A DNA stretch of 64,000 bases from Litoreibacter roseus (lineage in GTDB: Bacteria; Pseudomonadota; Alphaproteobacteria; Rhodobacterales; Rhodobacteraceae): the NCBI RefSeq assembly GCF_009811795.1, contig NZ_BLJE01000008.1:26178-90177 (forward strand), read 5' to 3'. The notes under the pieces are model-generated. The model had not been told where the DNA came from, did no database searches, and saw nothing but the letters and a program-made list of their open reading frames with translations. This document shows, piece by piece, positions 58,055 to 64,000 of this stretch (position 1 is its first letter; every line of letters starts with the position of its first letter). A program made the translations under genes and the position numbers.

Positions 58055-58477
58055 ATGGGCCTCGACCAATATGCCTATCGCAAAACGCCCGAGACCGGAG
58101 AGGAAGGCGACAGCCCGGCCTTCGTCTGGCGCAAGCATGCCAAGCTGCAGACATTCATGGAACATCTTTACACCGCCCGCACCGGGTTGGACGCGTCCAA
58201 CCTCAATTGCGGCGAGCTGCGCCTTGACGCGGCGGATATCGACCGGTTGGAAACCGCCGCCAAGGCAGGCACCCTGCCCGTCTGCGCGGGCGGTGGCTCC
58301 GCCTGTTCGCGCCTGAATTGGTCCCCCAGACCAATTCCGGGACGGCTCTCACTCTATGGCCATCAGTTTCAGGACGAACAGGCCGAGGCTTACCGCGCGC
58401 ATGATCTCGCCTTCTGCGCTTGGGCGCGGGCCGAAATGCAAGCCGGATCGACGGTGATCTATTCCTGCTGGTGGTAG
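58055..58477 (+). CDS. Plasmid conserved protein of the 'MGLDQYA' type
   Basis: A 140-residue protein started at ATG 58055 with AAAGGAG upstream. The opening MGLDQYAYRKTPETGEEGDS, then SPAFVWRKHAKLQTFMEHLY, ending STVIYSCWW, is a conserved plasmid and phage type often mislabelled. It has no signal or membrane segment. The role is unknown, although it occurs with ParB-like and DUF736 genes on alphaproteobacterial plasmids. An N-terminal extension to 57839 is Pro/Arg/Cys-rich and rejected. Confidence 0.78.
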   Translation: MGLDQYAYRKTPETGEEGDSPAFVWRKHAKLQTFMEHLYTARTGLDASNLNCGELRLDAADIDRLETAAKAGTLPVCAGGGSACSRLNWSPRPIPGRLSLYGHQFQDEQAEAYRAHDLAFCAWARAEMQAGSTVIYSCWW

Positions 58478-58577
58478 CGCCCGACCGCCCTGCCCTTCCG
58501 TCAACCCCTCTCAAACCTCCAGCGCCGCCGCACGCGCCGCTGCCCCCTCCCCTATCCCATCACAGGAGACCCTTCCC

Positions 58578-60434
58578 ATGACCAAGCAAGACCCCCTCCC
58601 CACTGAGACCAGCGTGATCGAACAGGTGCCGCTCGACAGCCTCACGCTCTCCGACCTCAATCCGCGCAAAACCGTTTCCGAGGCGCATATCGACACGCTT
58701 GCGGCCAGCATCGCCCGCTTCGGCCTGATCCAGAATCTCGCAGGTCTGCGCCAACCCGATGGCCGCGTCGAAATCGTCGCGGGCGGATGCCGCCTGCGGG
58801 CACTGCAACAGATCGTGGCCAAGGCCGAAACGCCGAGCCCCGCCACGGTCCCGGTGCGCCTCACCGAGGACCCGGAGGAAGCCGCCGTCTGGGCCAGTGC
58901 CGAAAACGCGGCCCGCGAGGCCCTGACCCCGGCGGACGAAATCCGCGCCTTCGGTGCGATGGCGGCCAAAGGCGCCAGCGTGGCGGATATCGCGCTGGCC
59001 TTCGCCGTGAGCGACGCCCGCGTCTACCAGCGATTGGCGCTGGCCGCCCTCCCCCAACCGGTGCTCGACGCCTTGGCGGCAGGCGAGATCACCCTCGGCG
59101 CGGCCAAGGCCTTCACCCTATCGCAGGACGCGGCCCTGACACAAAAGCTTCTGGACCAGATCAAGGACCAGCCGATCTCGGAGGCGCAGTTGAAATCTGC
59201 CCTCAACCCCGACGCCGTCAGCAACAGCGACCGGCGCGCGCGCTTCGTCGGTCAGGAGGCCTATGAAGCGGCAGGGGGCAGCCTCACCCGCGATCTCTTC
59301 TCCGATGCGGTCTATTTCGCCGATCCGGGTCTGCTCGACGATCTCTTTGCCAAGGCGCTTGAGGCCGAACGCACCGCATTGATCGAGGGTGCGGGCTGGC
59401 TCTGGGCCGAGGCCAAACCCGAGCCATGGCTCAATTATTACGAGATCGACCAAGCCAAGCTGGCCCGGGTCTATCCTGTCGCGGGCGATCTGACCGAAGA
59501 CGAGGCCGAAGACTACGATACGCTGGCCGAGATGTGTGAGGCCGGGGTGCTCGACGCGACAGGGGAGGCCCGTCTCGCCGCGCTGCAAGCCATACTCGAC
59601 GGGGAATACACCGACGATCAGAAGGCAGTGTCTGGATGCTTTGTCGTTGTAAATCAATCGGGTAGACCCGAGGTGACCGCAGGTCTGGTGCGCCCCGAGG
59701 ACAAAACCGCTGCGATCAAAGCAGGGGTTCTGACAGCCCCGGCGCGCCCGGCCCCCGCGCCGAAATCGCCCTATTCGCAGAAACTGACCGCCGATATGCA
59801 GGCGATCCGGTTGGCGGCGGTACAGGCCGCGCTCTTGGCCAAACCCGAATTGGTCCTCGACCTTCTGGGGTTCGGTGTGTCCGAGGCGTCGGGCAGTTTC
59901 GAGACCGTCTTCGGTCTGCGGCTGGAGCGTCCAAGCAATGCGCCAAGTGTGGAGGACGGGTATGCCCGTGAGCCGCGTCTCGATCACGGGATCGATGCGA
60001 CGGCCTATTGGTCGGAGGGCACGCGGGTCGAGGACCTCACGGAAGCCTTCAACGCGTTTCGCGCGGAGGGCAAGAAGGCGCGGAATGCGCATATCACCGA
60101 GGCCATCGCCCGCAGCCTACCCTATCAGGCGGGAGGGGACGCGTTCTTCGACCAGATCGCGGCGGAGGCCGGGGCCGATATCCGCAAGCATTGGACCCCT
60201 ACGGCGGAGAATTTCTTTGCGCGGGTGTCGGCAGACCATCTGACGGAGTTGCTCTGCGCCTTCCTCGACTGCGATGCCCGTGACGCGCGGGTCATGGCCT
60301 TCAGCAAGCTCAAGAAGGCAGAGAAAGCCGAAAAGATGGAGAAGCTGATCGCCGATCCGGTCACGCAAAAACTCATGGGTCTGACCTCCGAGCAGAAAGA
60401 GAACCTGGCGGTCTGGGTCCCGGACTGCCTCTGA
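58578..60434 (+). CDS. ParB/KorB-like partition or nuclease-type protein
   Basis: A 618-residue protein, larger than a typical ParB. The N-terminal ParB domain (about residues 16-115) has LTLSDLNPRKTVSEAHIDTL, FGLIQNLAGLRQ and EIVAGGCRLRALQQI. The HTH follows (ASVADIALAFAVSDARVYQR). A long C-terminal part (about 200-618) is rich in acidic and Ala residues, without a motif I can name. Plasmid homologues take part in segregation or transcriptional control. It is followed by a terminator-like hairpin at 60451-60487. Confidence 0.87.
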   Translation: MTKQDPLPTETSVIEQVPLDSLTLSDLNPRKTVSEAHIDTLAASIARFGLIQNLAGLRQPDGRVEIVAGGCRLRALQQIVAKAETPSPATVPVRLTEDPEEAAVWASAENAAREALTPADEIRAFGAMAAKGASVADIALAFAVSDARVYQRLALAALPQPVLDALAAGEITLGAAKAFTLSQDAALTQKLLDQIKDQPISEAQLKSALNPDAVSNSDRRARFVGQEAYEAAGGSLTRDLFSDAVYFADPGLLDDLFAKALEAERTALIEGAGWLWAEAKPEPWLNYYEIDQAKLARVYPVAGDLTEDEAEDYDTLAEMCEAGVLDATGEARLAALQAILDGEYTDDQKAVSGCFVVVNQSGRPEVTAGLVRPEDKTAAIKAGVLTAPARPAPAPKSPYSQKLTADMQAIRLAAVQAALLAKPELVLDLLGFGVSEASGSFETVFGLRLERPSNAPSVEDGYAREPRLDHGIDATAYWSEGTRVEDLTEAFNAFRAEGKKARNAHITEAIARSLPYQAGGDAFFDQIAAEAGADIRKHWTPTAENFFARVSADHLTELLCAFLDCDARDARVMAFSKLKKAEKAEKMEKLIADPVTQKLMGLTSEQKENLAVWVPDCL

Positions 60435-60450
60435 GCCTTCCTTCGTGGGA

Positions 60451-60487
60451 AGACCACCTGGCCTCGCCTCGTGCGGGGTCTTTTTTT
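60451..60487 (+). terminator. Probable Rho-independent terminator of the ParB-like gene
   Basis: A stem CCTCGC-CTCGT-GCGGGG (with a G-T pair), flanked by AGACC (60451-60455) and GGTCT (60477-60481), is followed by TTTTTTT at 60481-60487. It lies 17 bp after the ParB-like stop codon. Confidence 0.72.
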
Positions 60488-60526
60488 GTCAGGGTGCTGG
60501 CGCGCGGCTGGCAGGGGCTCAAAATT

Positions 60527-60572
60527 GTCCGGCGGCGGGGCAGAGGACAAGCCCCCTGCCCCGCCGCCGGAC
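60527..60572. repeat. Perfect 17-bp inverted repeat
   Basis: GTCCGGCGGCGGGGCAG (60527-60543) and its exact reverse complement (60556-60572) are separated by 12 bp. The stem is extremely GC-rich and lacks a T-run, so it is not a typical terminator. It could be an RNA structure, a recombination or nicking site, or a transcription roadblock. Confidence 0.7.
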
Positions 60573-61246
60573 CGGCGCTGCCCGCGCGGGGGTCGCCGCA
60601 TCGGCGACGCTGCTGGATCAAATCTCAGCCCAACGACCTGCGCGCTCAGACTTCGAAGCAGGGTCACGGGCGCGCAGATTGTGCGAAATCGGGTGACACG
60701 CCGCATTGCCGGGTGCCTTGGCAGTCTTTGGACTGTGGGTTCTCACGGGTCTCAAGAGGACCGGGTCGCGCTTGGCCGGATATGCAGGCAGCGCGGATTC
60801 TCGGCTGACCTGTGCCCCGAGGCCTGCGCAGCCGGGCTGGTTCGAACTGCCGCGCTGCCGCATGATGACGTCTGACGTGCGTTGCAGAGCCTCCGGGTCG
60901 AGACGGCGCAATGGGACGTCCAACATGTCACAGGGGGCGGCGCGTTTCGGATCAGGTCAGCGAGCGACACTTCAGACGCGGTCTGTTTGGCGCGCCGGTT
61001 TCCGCGCCGGAGCGATCTGAGCCGGTTGGTCCGGTCTCCGGCAGGTGTTGCTGCCCAGGGCCGGTGGCAGGTCGTTCCGGGACCGCAAAGGTGGGAACCC
61101 GTCTTTTTCCCCTGCCCGTGCCGGGCATTCCGCGCGGTACAAAAAGAGCGGCCCCCTGCCCTTCTCCGCTGCGCTGCGCCTGCGGTGCGGTCCCGCGCCG
61201 GCCTGCGGGGTCACCGGCATTGCAACACCAGACAAGGAGACACGCA

Positions 61247-61585
61247 ATGACCACCAACTGCATCAAGTTCGACGCCGCCGACATCGGCACGGCCAAGGGG
61301 ACCGGATCGATCTCCACACTGACCTTCGATCTCGACATCTCGGTCGAGCCCGTTACAAGCGACAACCCGATGGCGCCCACACATCGCGTCTTGGGGCGCT
61401 CGCCGCGGGGCCGTCTCGTCGAATGCGGCGGCATCTGGCGCAAACAGAACCGCGAGACCGGCGCGGATTACTTCACGCTGACCATTCGCGACTACGGGTT
61501 CAACGCCAATCTCGGCCAGGCCGCGCATCAGGACGATCCAACCCTGCAGGCCGTGATCCCCTGGGGCCCGAAAGAGGCCGCCTGA
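61247..61585 (+). CDS. DUF736 plasmid protein
   Basis: A 112-residue protein started at ATG 61247 after AAGGAGA. It has the DUF736 pattern: IGTAKGTGSISTLTFDLDIS, THRVLGRSPRGRLVECGGIW, NRETGADYFTLTIRDYGFNA and NLGQAAHQDD. DUF736 proteins are small and almost restricted to plasmids and integrative elements of Alphaproteobacteria, and their function is unknown. Longer in-frame extensions are low-complexity. A strong terminator follows at 61592. Confidence 0.88.
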   Translation: MTTNCIKFDAADIGTAKGTGSISTLTFDLDISVEPVTSDNPMAPTHRVLGRSPRGRLVECGGIWRKQNRETGADYFTLTIRDYGFNANLGQAAHQDDPTLQAVIPWGPKEAA

Positions 61586-61591
61586 GGCGAT

Positions 61592-61619
61592 GGTTGGCCG
61601 GAGACCCGGCCAACCTTTT
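61592..61619 (+). terminator. Rho-independent terminator of DUF736
   Basis: Perfect 10-bp stem GGTTGGCCGG-AGAC-CCGGCCAACC (61592-61615) followed by TTTT. It begins 7 bp after the DUF736 stop. Confidence 0.88.
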
Positions 61620-61627
61620 CGCGCCGC

Positions 61628-61660
61628 GCCGGAGAATCGATTACCCGATTCTCCGGCTTT
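61628..61660 (+). terminator. Second strong hairpin after DUF736
   Basis: Perfect 12-bp stem GCCGGAGAATCG-ATTACC-CGATTCTCCGGC (61628-61657) followed by TTT. It is placed in tandem with the previous terminator and may insulate the repA region from read-through. Confidence 0.75.
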
Positions 61661-61815
61661 GGGCGTGTTTCGGGGCCGAGGACACTCCGAAAGCCGGCAA
61701 AGACACAGGTGTTGGCGGGGCTGAGCGCTGGCGTCGCTCTTGACCGTGGCGATGCGTCCTGGGGCCGACTTGCCCGCAGCGGCCAGATTGGGGCTGTGCG
61801 CGGGTTGTGAGCCGG

Positions 61816-61832
61816 TTTGACAGCCGTGCAGA
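61816..61832 (+). repeat. 17-bp iteron-like repeat, copy 1
   Basis: TTTGACAGCCGTGCAGA, identical to the copies at 63320-63336 and 63342-63358. It lies upstream of repA, and the other two copies lie in the repA-repB gap. Candidate RepB binding (parS-like) or incompatibility sites. Confidence 0.75.
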
Positions 61833-62021
61833 ACGCATAAAGCAAAAGGAAAACAATGTGATAGGGAGGTATGCGTGTGAATTCCATTATGTTCAAGTTT
61901 CGTGCATCGCGTGCTTTCACACCAGATATTGGGGTGCTTTTCAAGGAAGCCGCGCGGTCTTGTGGTCGTGCAGATTTCTGTCATGATCCGGCAACGCCTT
62001 GCCGCGTGCTGAAAAAATCGT

Positions 62022-62030
62022 TGTGGATAA
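62022..62030 (-). promoter_or_regulatory. Consensus DnaA box
   Basis: TTATCCACA on the minus strand (TGTGGATAA on plus), identical to the strict DnaA consensus, 71 bp upstream of repA. In repABC plasmids the origin is normally within repC, so this box may regulate the operon or mark a second functional element. Confidence 0.6.
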
Positions 62031-62100
62031 CCCGCTTCCGCTGTAGTCACAGTTTAACGAAAGAAATCGCGATAAAAGCGATATTAGGCGAGGCGGCAGG

Positions 62101-63318
62101 ATGGACAAAGTACCATTCCAGCAGAATGCAGGCGATTTGGCCTTCGATGAAATCATTCTCCAGCAGGGAGAACTGATTTCGGATCGGCTCAATATCTTGC
62201 GTCAGGAGCAATATCCCCCGGATGCCCAGAAGGGCTTGCGGCAGTTTTCGCTGGCCGAGGTGGCCTATTTCCTCGGGGTCACCCAATCCACGATCAAGAA
62301 ACTGCATCTCGAGGGCAAGGGCCCGGACCCCGAAACCTCCGCCTCCGGGCGGCGGTCTTATTCAGCGGCGCAGATGCTTGAACTGCGCGCCTATCTCGAT
62401 GCCCATGGTCGTCCCGGCAAGCGGCGCTACCTGCCCCACCGCACCGAAGGCGAAGAGTTGCACGTCATCTCGGTGGTCAATTTCAAAGGCGGCAGCGGCA
62501 AGACGACGACGGCGGCCCATCTTGCCCAGCACCTGGCCCTCAAGGGCCATCGCGTGCTCGCGATTGATCTCGATCCGCAAGCCTCTCTCACCGCGCTGCA
62601 TGGGATTCAGCCCGAATTAGACTCTGTTTCCTCGCTCTATGAGACGCTGCGCTATGATGAGGAGCGCCAGCCGATCAGCGCGGTGATCCGGCCCACGAAT
62701 TTCCCGAACCTCGACATCGTCCCGGCCAGCCTCGATCTGCAGGAATACGAGTATGACACGCCGGTCGCACTCACCAGCCGCGATCCGTCCGAAGGCCGCG
62801 CCTTCTTCACCCGCATCTCGAAAGCGCTCGCAGAGGTTGAGGAGCAGTACGATGTGGTGGTGATCGATTGCCCGCCACAGCTTGGCTATCTGACCCTAAC
62901 AGCGCTTACAGCGTCGAGTTCCGTGCTGATCACCGTGCATCCCCAGATGCTCGATGTGATGTCGATGAGCCAGTTTCTCCTGATGCTCGGCGGCATCCTG
63001 CGCACCATCCGGGAAGCCGGGGCCGAGATGCGGCTGAAATGGTTCCGCTACCTTGTGACCCGCTTTGAGCCCACCGACGGGCCGCAAAAGCAGATGGTCG
63101 GGTTCCTGCAGGCGATGTTTCCCAACCAGATGCTGGAAGCGCAGATGGTGAAGTCCACCGCGATCTCCGATGCCGGGATCACCAAGCAAACGCTTTACGA
63201 GGTCGAGCGGGCGCAATTCGTGCGCTCCACCTATGATCGGGCGATCACCTCGCTCAACGCGGTGAACGACGAAATCGCTGGTCTCGTGCACCAGGCCTGG
63301 GGGCGCGACCTCCCATGA
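62101..63318 (+). CDS. repA: Plasmid partitioning ATPase RepA (ParA family)
   Basis: A 405-residue Walker-type ATPase. The N-terminal HTH-containing region (FSLAEVAYFLGVTQSTIKKL, then GRRSYSAAQMLELRAYL) is typical of repABC RepA. The deviant Walker A KGGSGKTTTAAHLAQHL, switch residues in DLDPQASL and Walker B VVVIDCPPQLGYL are followed by the C-terminal helices. It drives plasmid segregation with RepB and represses the operon. repB follows 73 bp later. Confidence 0.94.
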   Translation: MDKVPFQQNAGDLAFDEIILQQGELISDRLNILRQEQYPPDAQKGLRQFSLAEVAYFLGVTQSTIKKLHLEGKGPDPETSASGRRSYSAAQMLELRAYLDAHGRPGKRRYLPHRTEGEELHVISVVNFKGGSGKTTTAAHLAQHLALKGHRVLAIDLDPQASLTALHGIQPELDSVSSLYETLRYDEERQPISAVIRPTNFPNLDIVPASLDLQEYEYDTPVALTSRDPSEGRAFFTRISKALAEVEEQYDVVVIDCPPQLGYLTLTALTASSSVLITVHPQMLDVMSMSQFLLMLGGILRTIREAGAEMRLKWFRYLVTRFEPTDGPQKQMVGFLQAMFPNQMLEAQMVKSTAISDAGITKQTLYEVERAQFVRSTYDRAITSLNAVNDEIAGLVHQAWGRDLP

Positions 63319-63319
63319 G

Positions 63320-63358
63320 TTTGACAGCCGTGCAGATGCGTTTTGACAGCCGTGCAGA
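63320..63358 (+). repeat. 17-bp iteron-like repeats, copies 2 and 3
   Basis: TTTGACAGCCGTGCAGA occurs at 63320-63336 and again at 63342-63358, that is 22 bp apart start to start, close to two helical turns. The pair overlaps the end of repA (stop 63316-63318) and the repB leader. With copy 1 upstream of repA they are good candidates for the plasmid centromere. Confidence 0.75.
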
Positions 63359-63391
63359 CGGGGCGGTCCACACCTCGGAAAGGAGGGCGAC

Positions 63392-64000
63392 ATGGCCAGA
63401 AAAGACCTGCTGAAATCCGTGATCGGGCAACCGACCGACACGCCCGTCGATGGGGGCCGTTCGAGCTATGCCATGCGCGGGGCCTCGAAATCCATGAAGG
63501 TCTCGATCGATAGCCTGGCCGAAAACTCAAAACGCCTGCTCGAAGGTGAAACCATCATCGAGATCGATCCGGGTCTGATCGACGCCTCCTTCGTCAATGA
63601 CCGCCTGAGCGGTGATGACGAGGCCTTTGAAGAGCTGAAAGCCGCGATTGCGGCCAGCGGACAGGACACGCCGGTTCTCTTGCGGCCGCATCCCGAAGCC
63701 GCGGACCGGTACATGGTGGTCTTCGGGCACCGCCGGGTACGTGCCGCGCGCGCCCTCGAGCGTCCCGTCCGGGCTGTGGTCAAGGAGATGGACGATGTCG
63801 CCCATGTGCTGGCGCAGGGTCAGGAAAACACCGCCCGGGCGGACCTGTCCTTCATCGAAAAGGCGCTGTTTGCCAAGAACCTCGCCGATCTCGGCCAGGC
63901 CAAGGAGGTGATCCAGCGGGCTTTGACCATCGACGGCACGCTCTTGTCACGCATGCTCTCCGTCGCCAGCACCGTGCCTACCCATGTCATTGCAGCGATC
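63392..64000 (+). CDS. repB: Plasmid partitioning protein RepB (ParB family), 3' end outside window
   Basis: The first 203 codons of RepB, started at ATG 63392 with AAGGAGGG upstream. It has the typical RepB opening (MARKDLLKSVIGQPTDTPVD), the ParB nuclease-like domain with EIDPGLIDASFVNDRLSGDD and YMVVFGHRRVRAARALERPV, and the start of the central HTH (QRALTIDGTLLSRMLSVAST). It binds the centromere and stimulates RepA. The gene continues past the window, where repC is expected. Confidence 0.93.
   Translation, partial: MARKDLLKSVIGQPTDTPVDGGRSSYAMRGASKSMKVSIDSLAENSKRLLEGETIIEIDPGLIDASFVNDRLSGDDEAFEELKAAIAASGQDTPVLLRPHPEAADRYMVVFGHRRVRAARALERPVRAVVKEMDDVAHVLAQGQENTARADLSFIEKALFAKNLADLGQAKEVIQRALTIDGTLLSRMLSVASTVPTHVIAAI

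Larger units (their letters stand above)
60435..61246. other. GC-rich gap between ParB-like and DUF736 genes
   Basis: About 810 bp. Apart from the terminator (60451-60487) and the 17-bp inverted repeat (60527-60572), I see only GC-rich, low-complexity sequence. Every overlapping reading frame is Arg/Pro/Gly-rich and shows no recognisable protein. No promoter with a clear -10 is visible. The DUF736 ribosome-binding site (AAGGAGA, 61233-61239) ends the region. Confidence 0.55.
61661..62100. other. Upstream control region of repA
   Basis: About 440 bp with no supported gene. It holds one copy of the 17-bp repeat TTTGACAGCCGTGCAGA (61816-61832), an AT-richer stretch from about 61845, a consensus DnaA box (62022-62030) and a small hairpin ATCGC-GATAAAA-GCGAT (62066-62082) just before repA. 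This is where the repABC promoter and its incompatibility signals should lie. Confidence 0.6.

Noticed and set aside
59118..60092. 324-codon open frame antisense to the ParB-like gene
   Set aside because: Typical of shadow frames opposite GC-rich coding sequence; Arg/Gly/His-rich and without any recognisable motif.
60911..61246. N-terminal extension of DUF736
   Set aside because: Low-complexity Arg/Pro/Gly text; DUF736 proteins start with MTTxxIKF-like sequence, here at 61247.
1..64000. CRISPR arrays, tRNA or rRNA genes
   Set aside because: No regularly spaced repeat arrays, cloverleaf-like genes or rRNA sequence were recognised by eye.

Overview
The window is an alphaproteobacterial replicon, most likely a conjugative or mobilisable repABC-type plasmid from a Rhodobacteraceae (roseobacter-group) host. 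The basis is the RepA/RepB pair at the right end, the DUF736 and 'MGLDQYA' plasmid genes, the gene order of the type IV secretion system (T4SS), the high GC content and the style of the proteins. No rRNA, tRNA or CRISPR array was seen.

Layout. (1) 1-10.3 kb, minus strand: a virB-type T4SS operon reading leftward, with a VirB1-like lytic transglycosylase, VirB2, VirB3, VirB4, a small lipoprotein, a VirB5 carrying an embedded lytic transglycosylase, VirB5, an exported protein, VirB6, VirB8, VirB9, VirB10 and the first codons of VirB11. (2) 10.4-13.0 kb: a secreted Trp-rich protein, a PIN toxin / HTH antitoxin pair, a small repeat protein and an XRE regulator. (3) 13.3-57.5 kb: a large metal-resistance and envelope-redox island. 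Its left half (13-28 kb) has a transglutaminase-like/CDF/ICMT operon, a CadR/PbrR/ZntR-like MerR regulator, a nine-gene operon (two SCO1, DsbB, DsbA, PCuAC, M23, DUF411, ZIP, LspA), a Zn/Cd/Pb P-type ATPase followed by TRAP QM genes, and two L,D-transpeptidases. An IS630-family element sits at 29.1-30.2 kb. The right half (30-57 kb) is copper-centred: CusF-CusA-CusB (CusB fused to four CusF domains), DsbA/rhodanese/ScsB, CueR/CopA/CopZ, a multicopper oxidase/CopC/CopD/cytochrome/L,D-transpeptidase operon, a two-component system, a second CDF and an orphan Rieske protein. (4) 57.5-64 kb: plasmid maintenance, with a ParB-like protein, DUF736, RepA and the start of RepB, separated by GC-rich, hairpin-bearing gaps.

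How it fits together. Three sets of operator-like sites can be read by eye. Four MerR-type promoters (TTGAA[C/G], 19-bp spacer, dyad of the CTCTAG/CTACAG kind) lie only in the left half. Five TTCCAG/CTGGAA (CueR-type) dyads lie only in the copper half. A direct repeat of TGT motifs 10 bp apart occurs five times at copper-half intergenic regions, including beside the two-component genes, and is the likely box of that response regulator. Alongside classical efflux and oxidation genes, the metal promoters appear to drive periplasmic thiol-redox proteins, L,D-transpeptidases, cytochromes and a Rieske protein. I infer that the island both exports metal and supplies repair or replacement of metal-sensitive envelope targets.

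The most unusual items are the VirB5 with an embedded lytic transglycosylase, CusB with four CusF modules, the five-site TGTATC regulon, a CDF transporter missing both canonical aspartates, and an IS630 insertion exactly at two interlocked stop codons.
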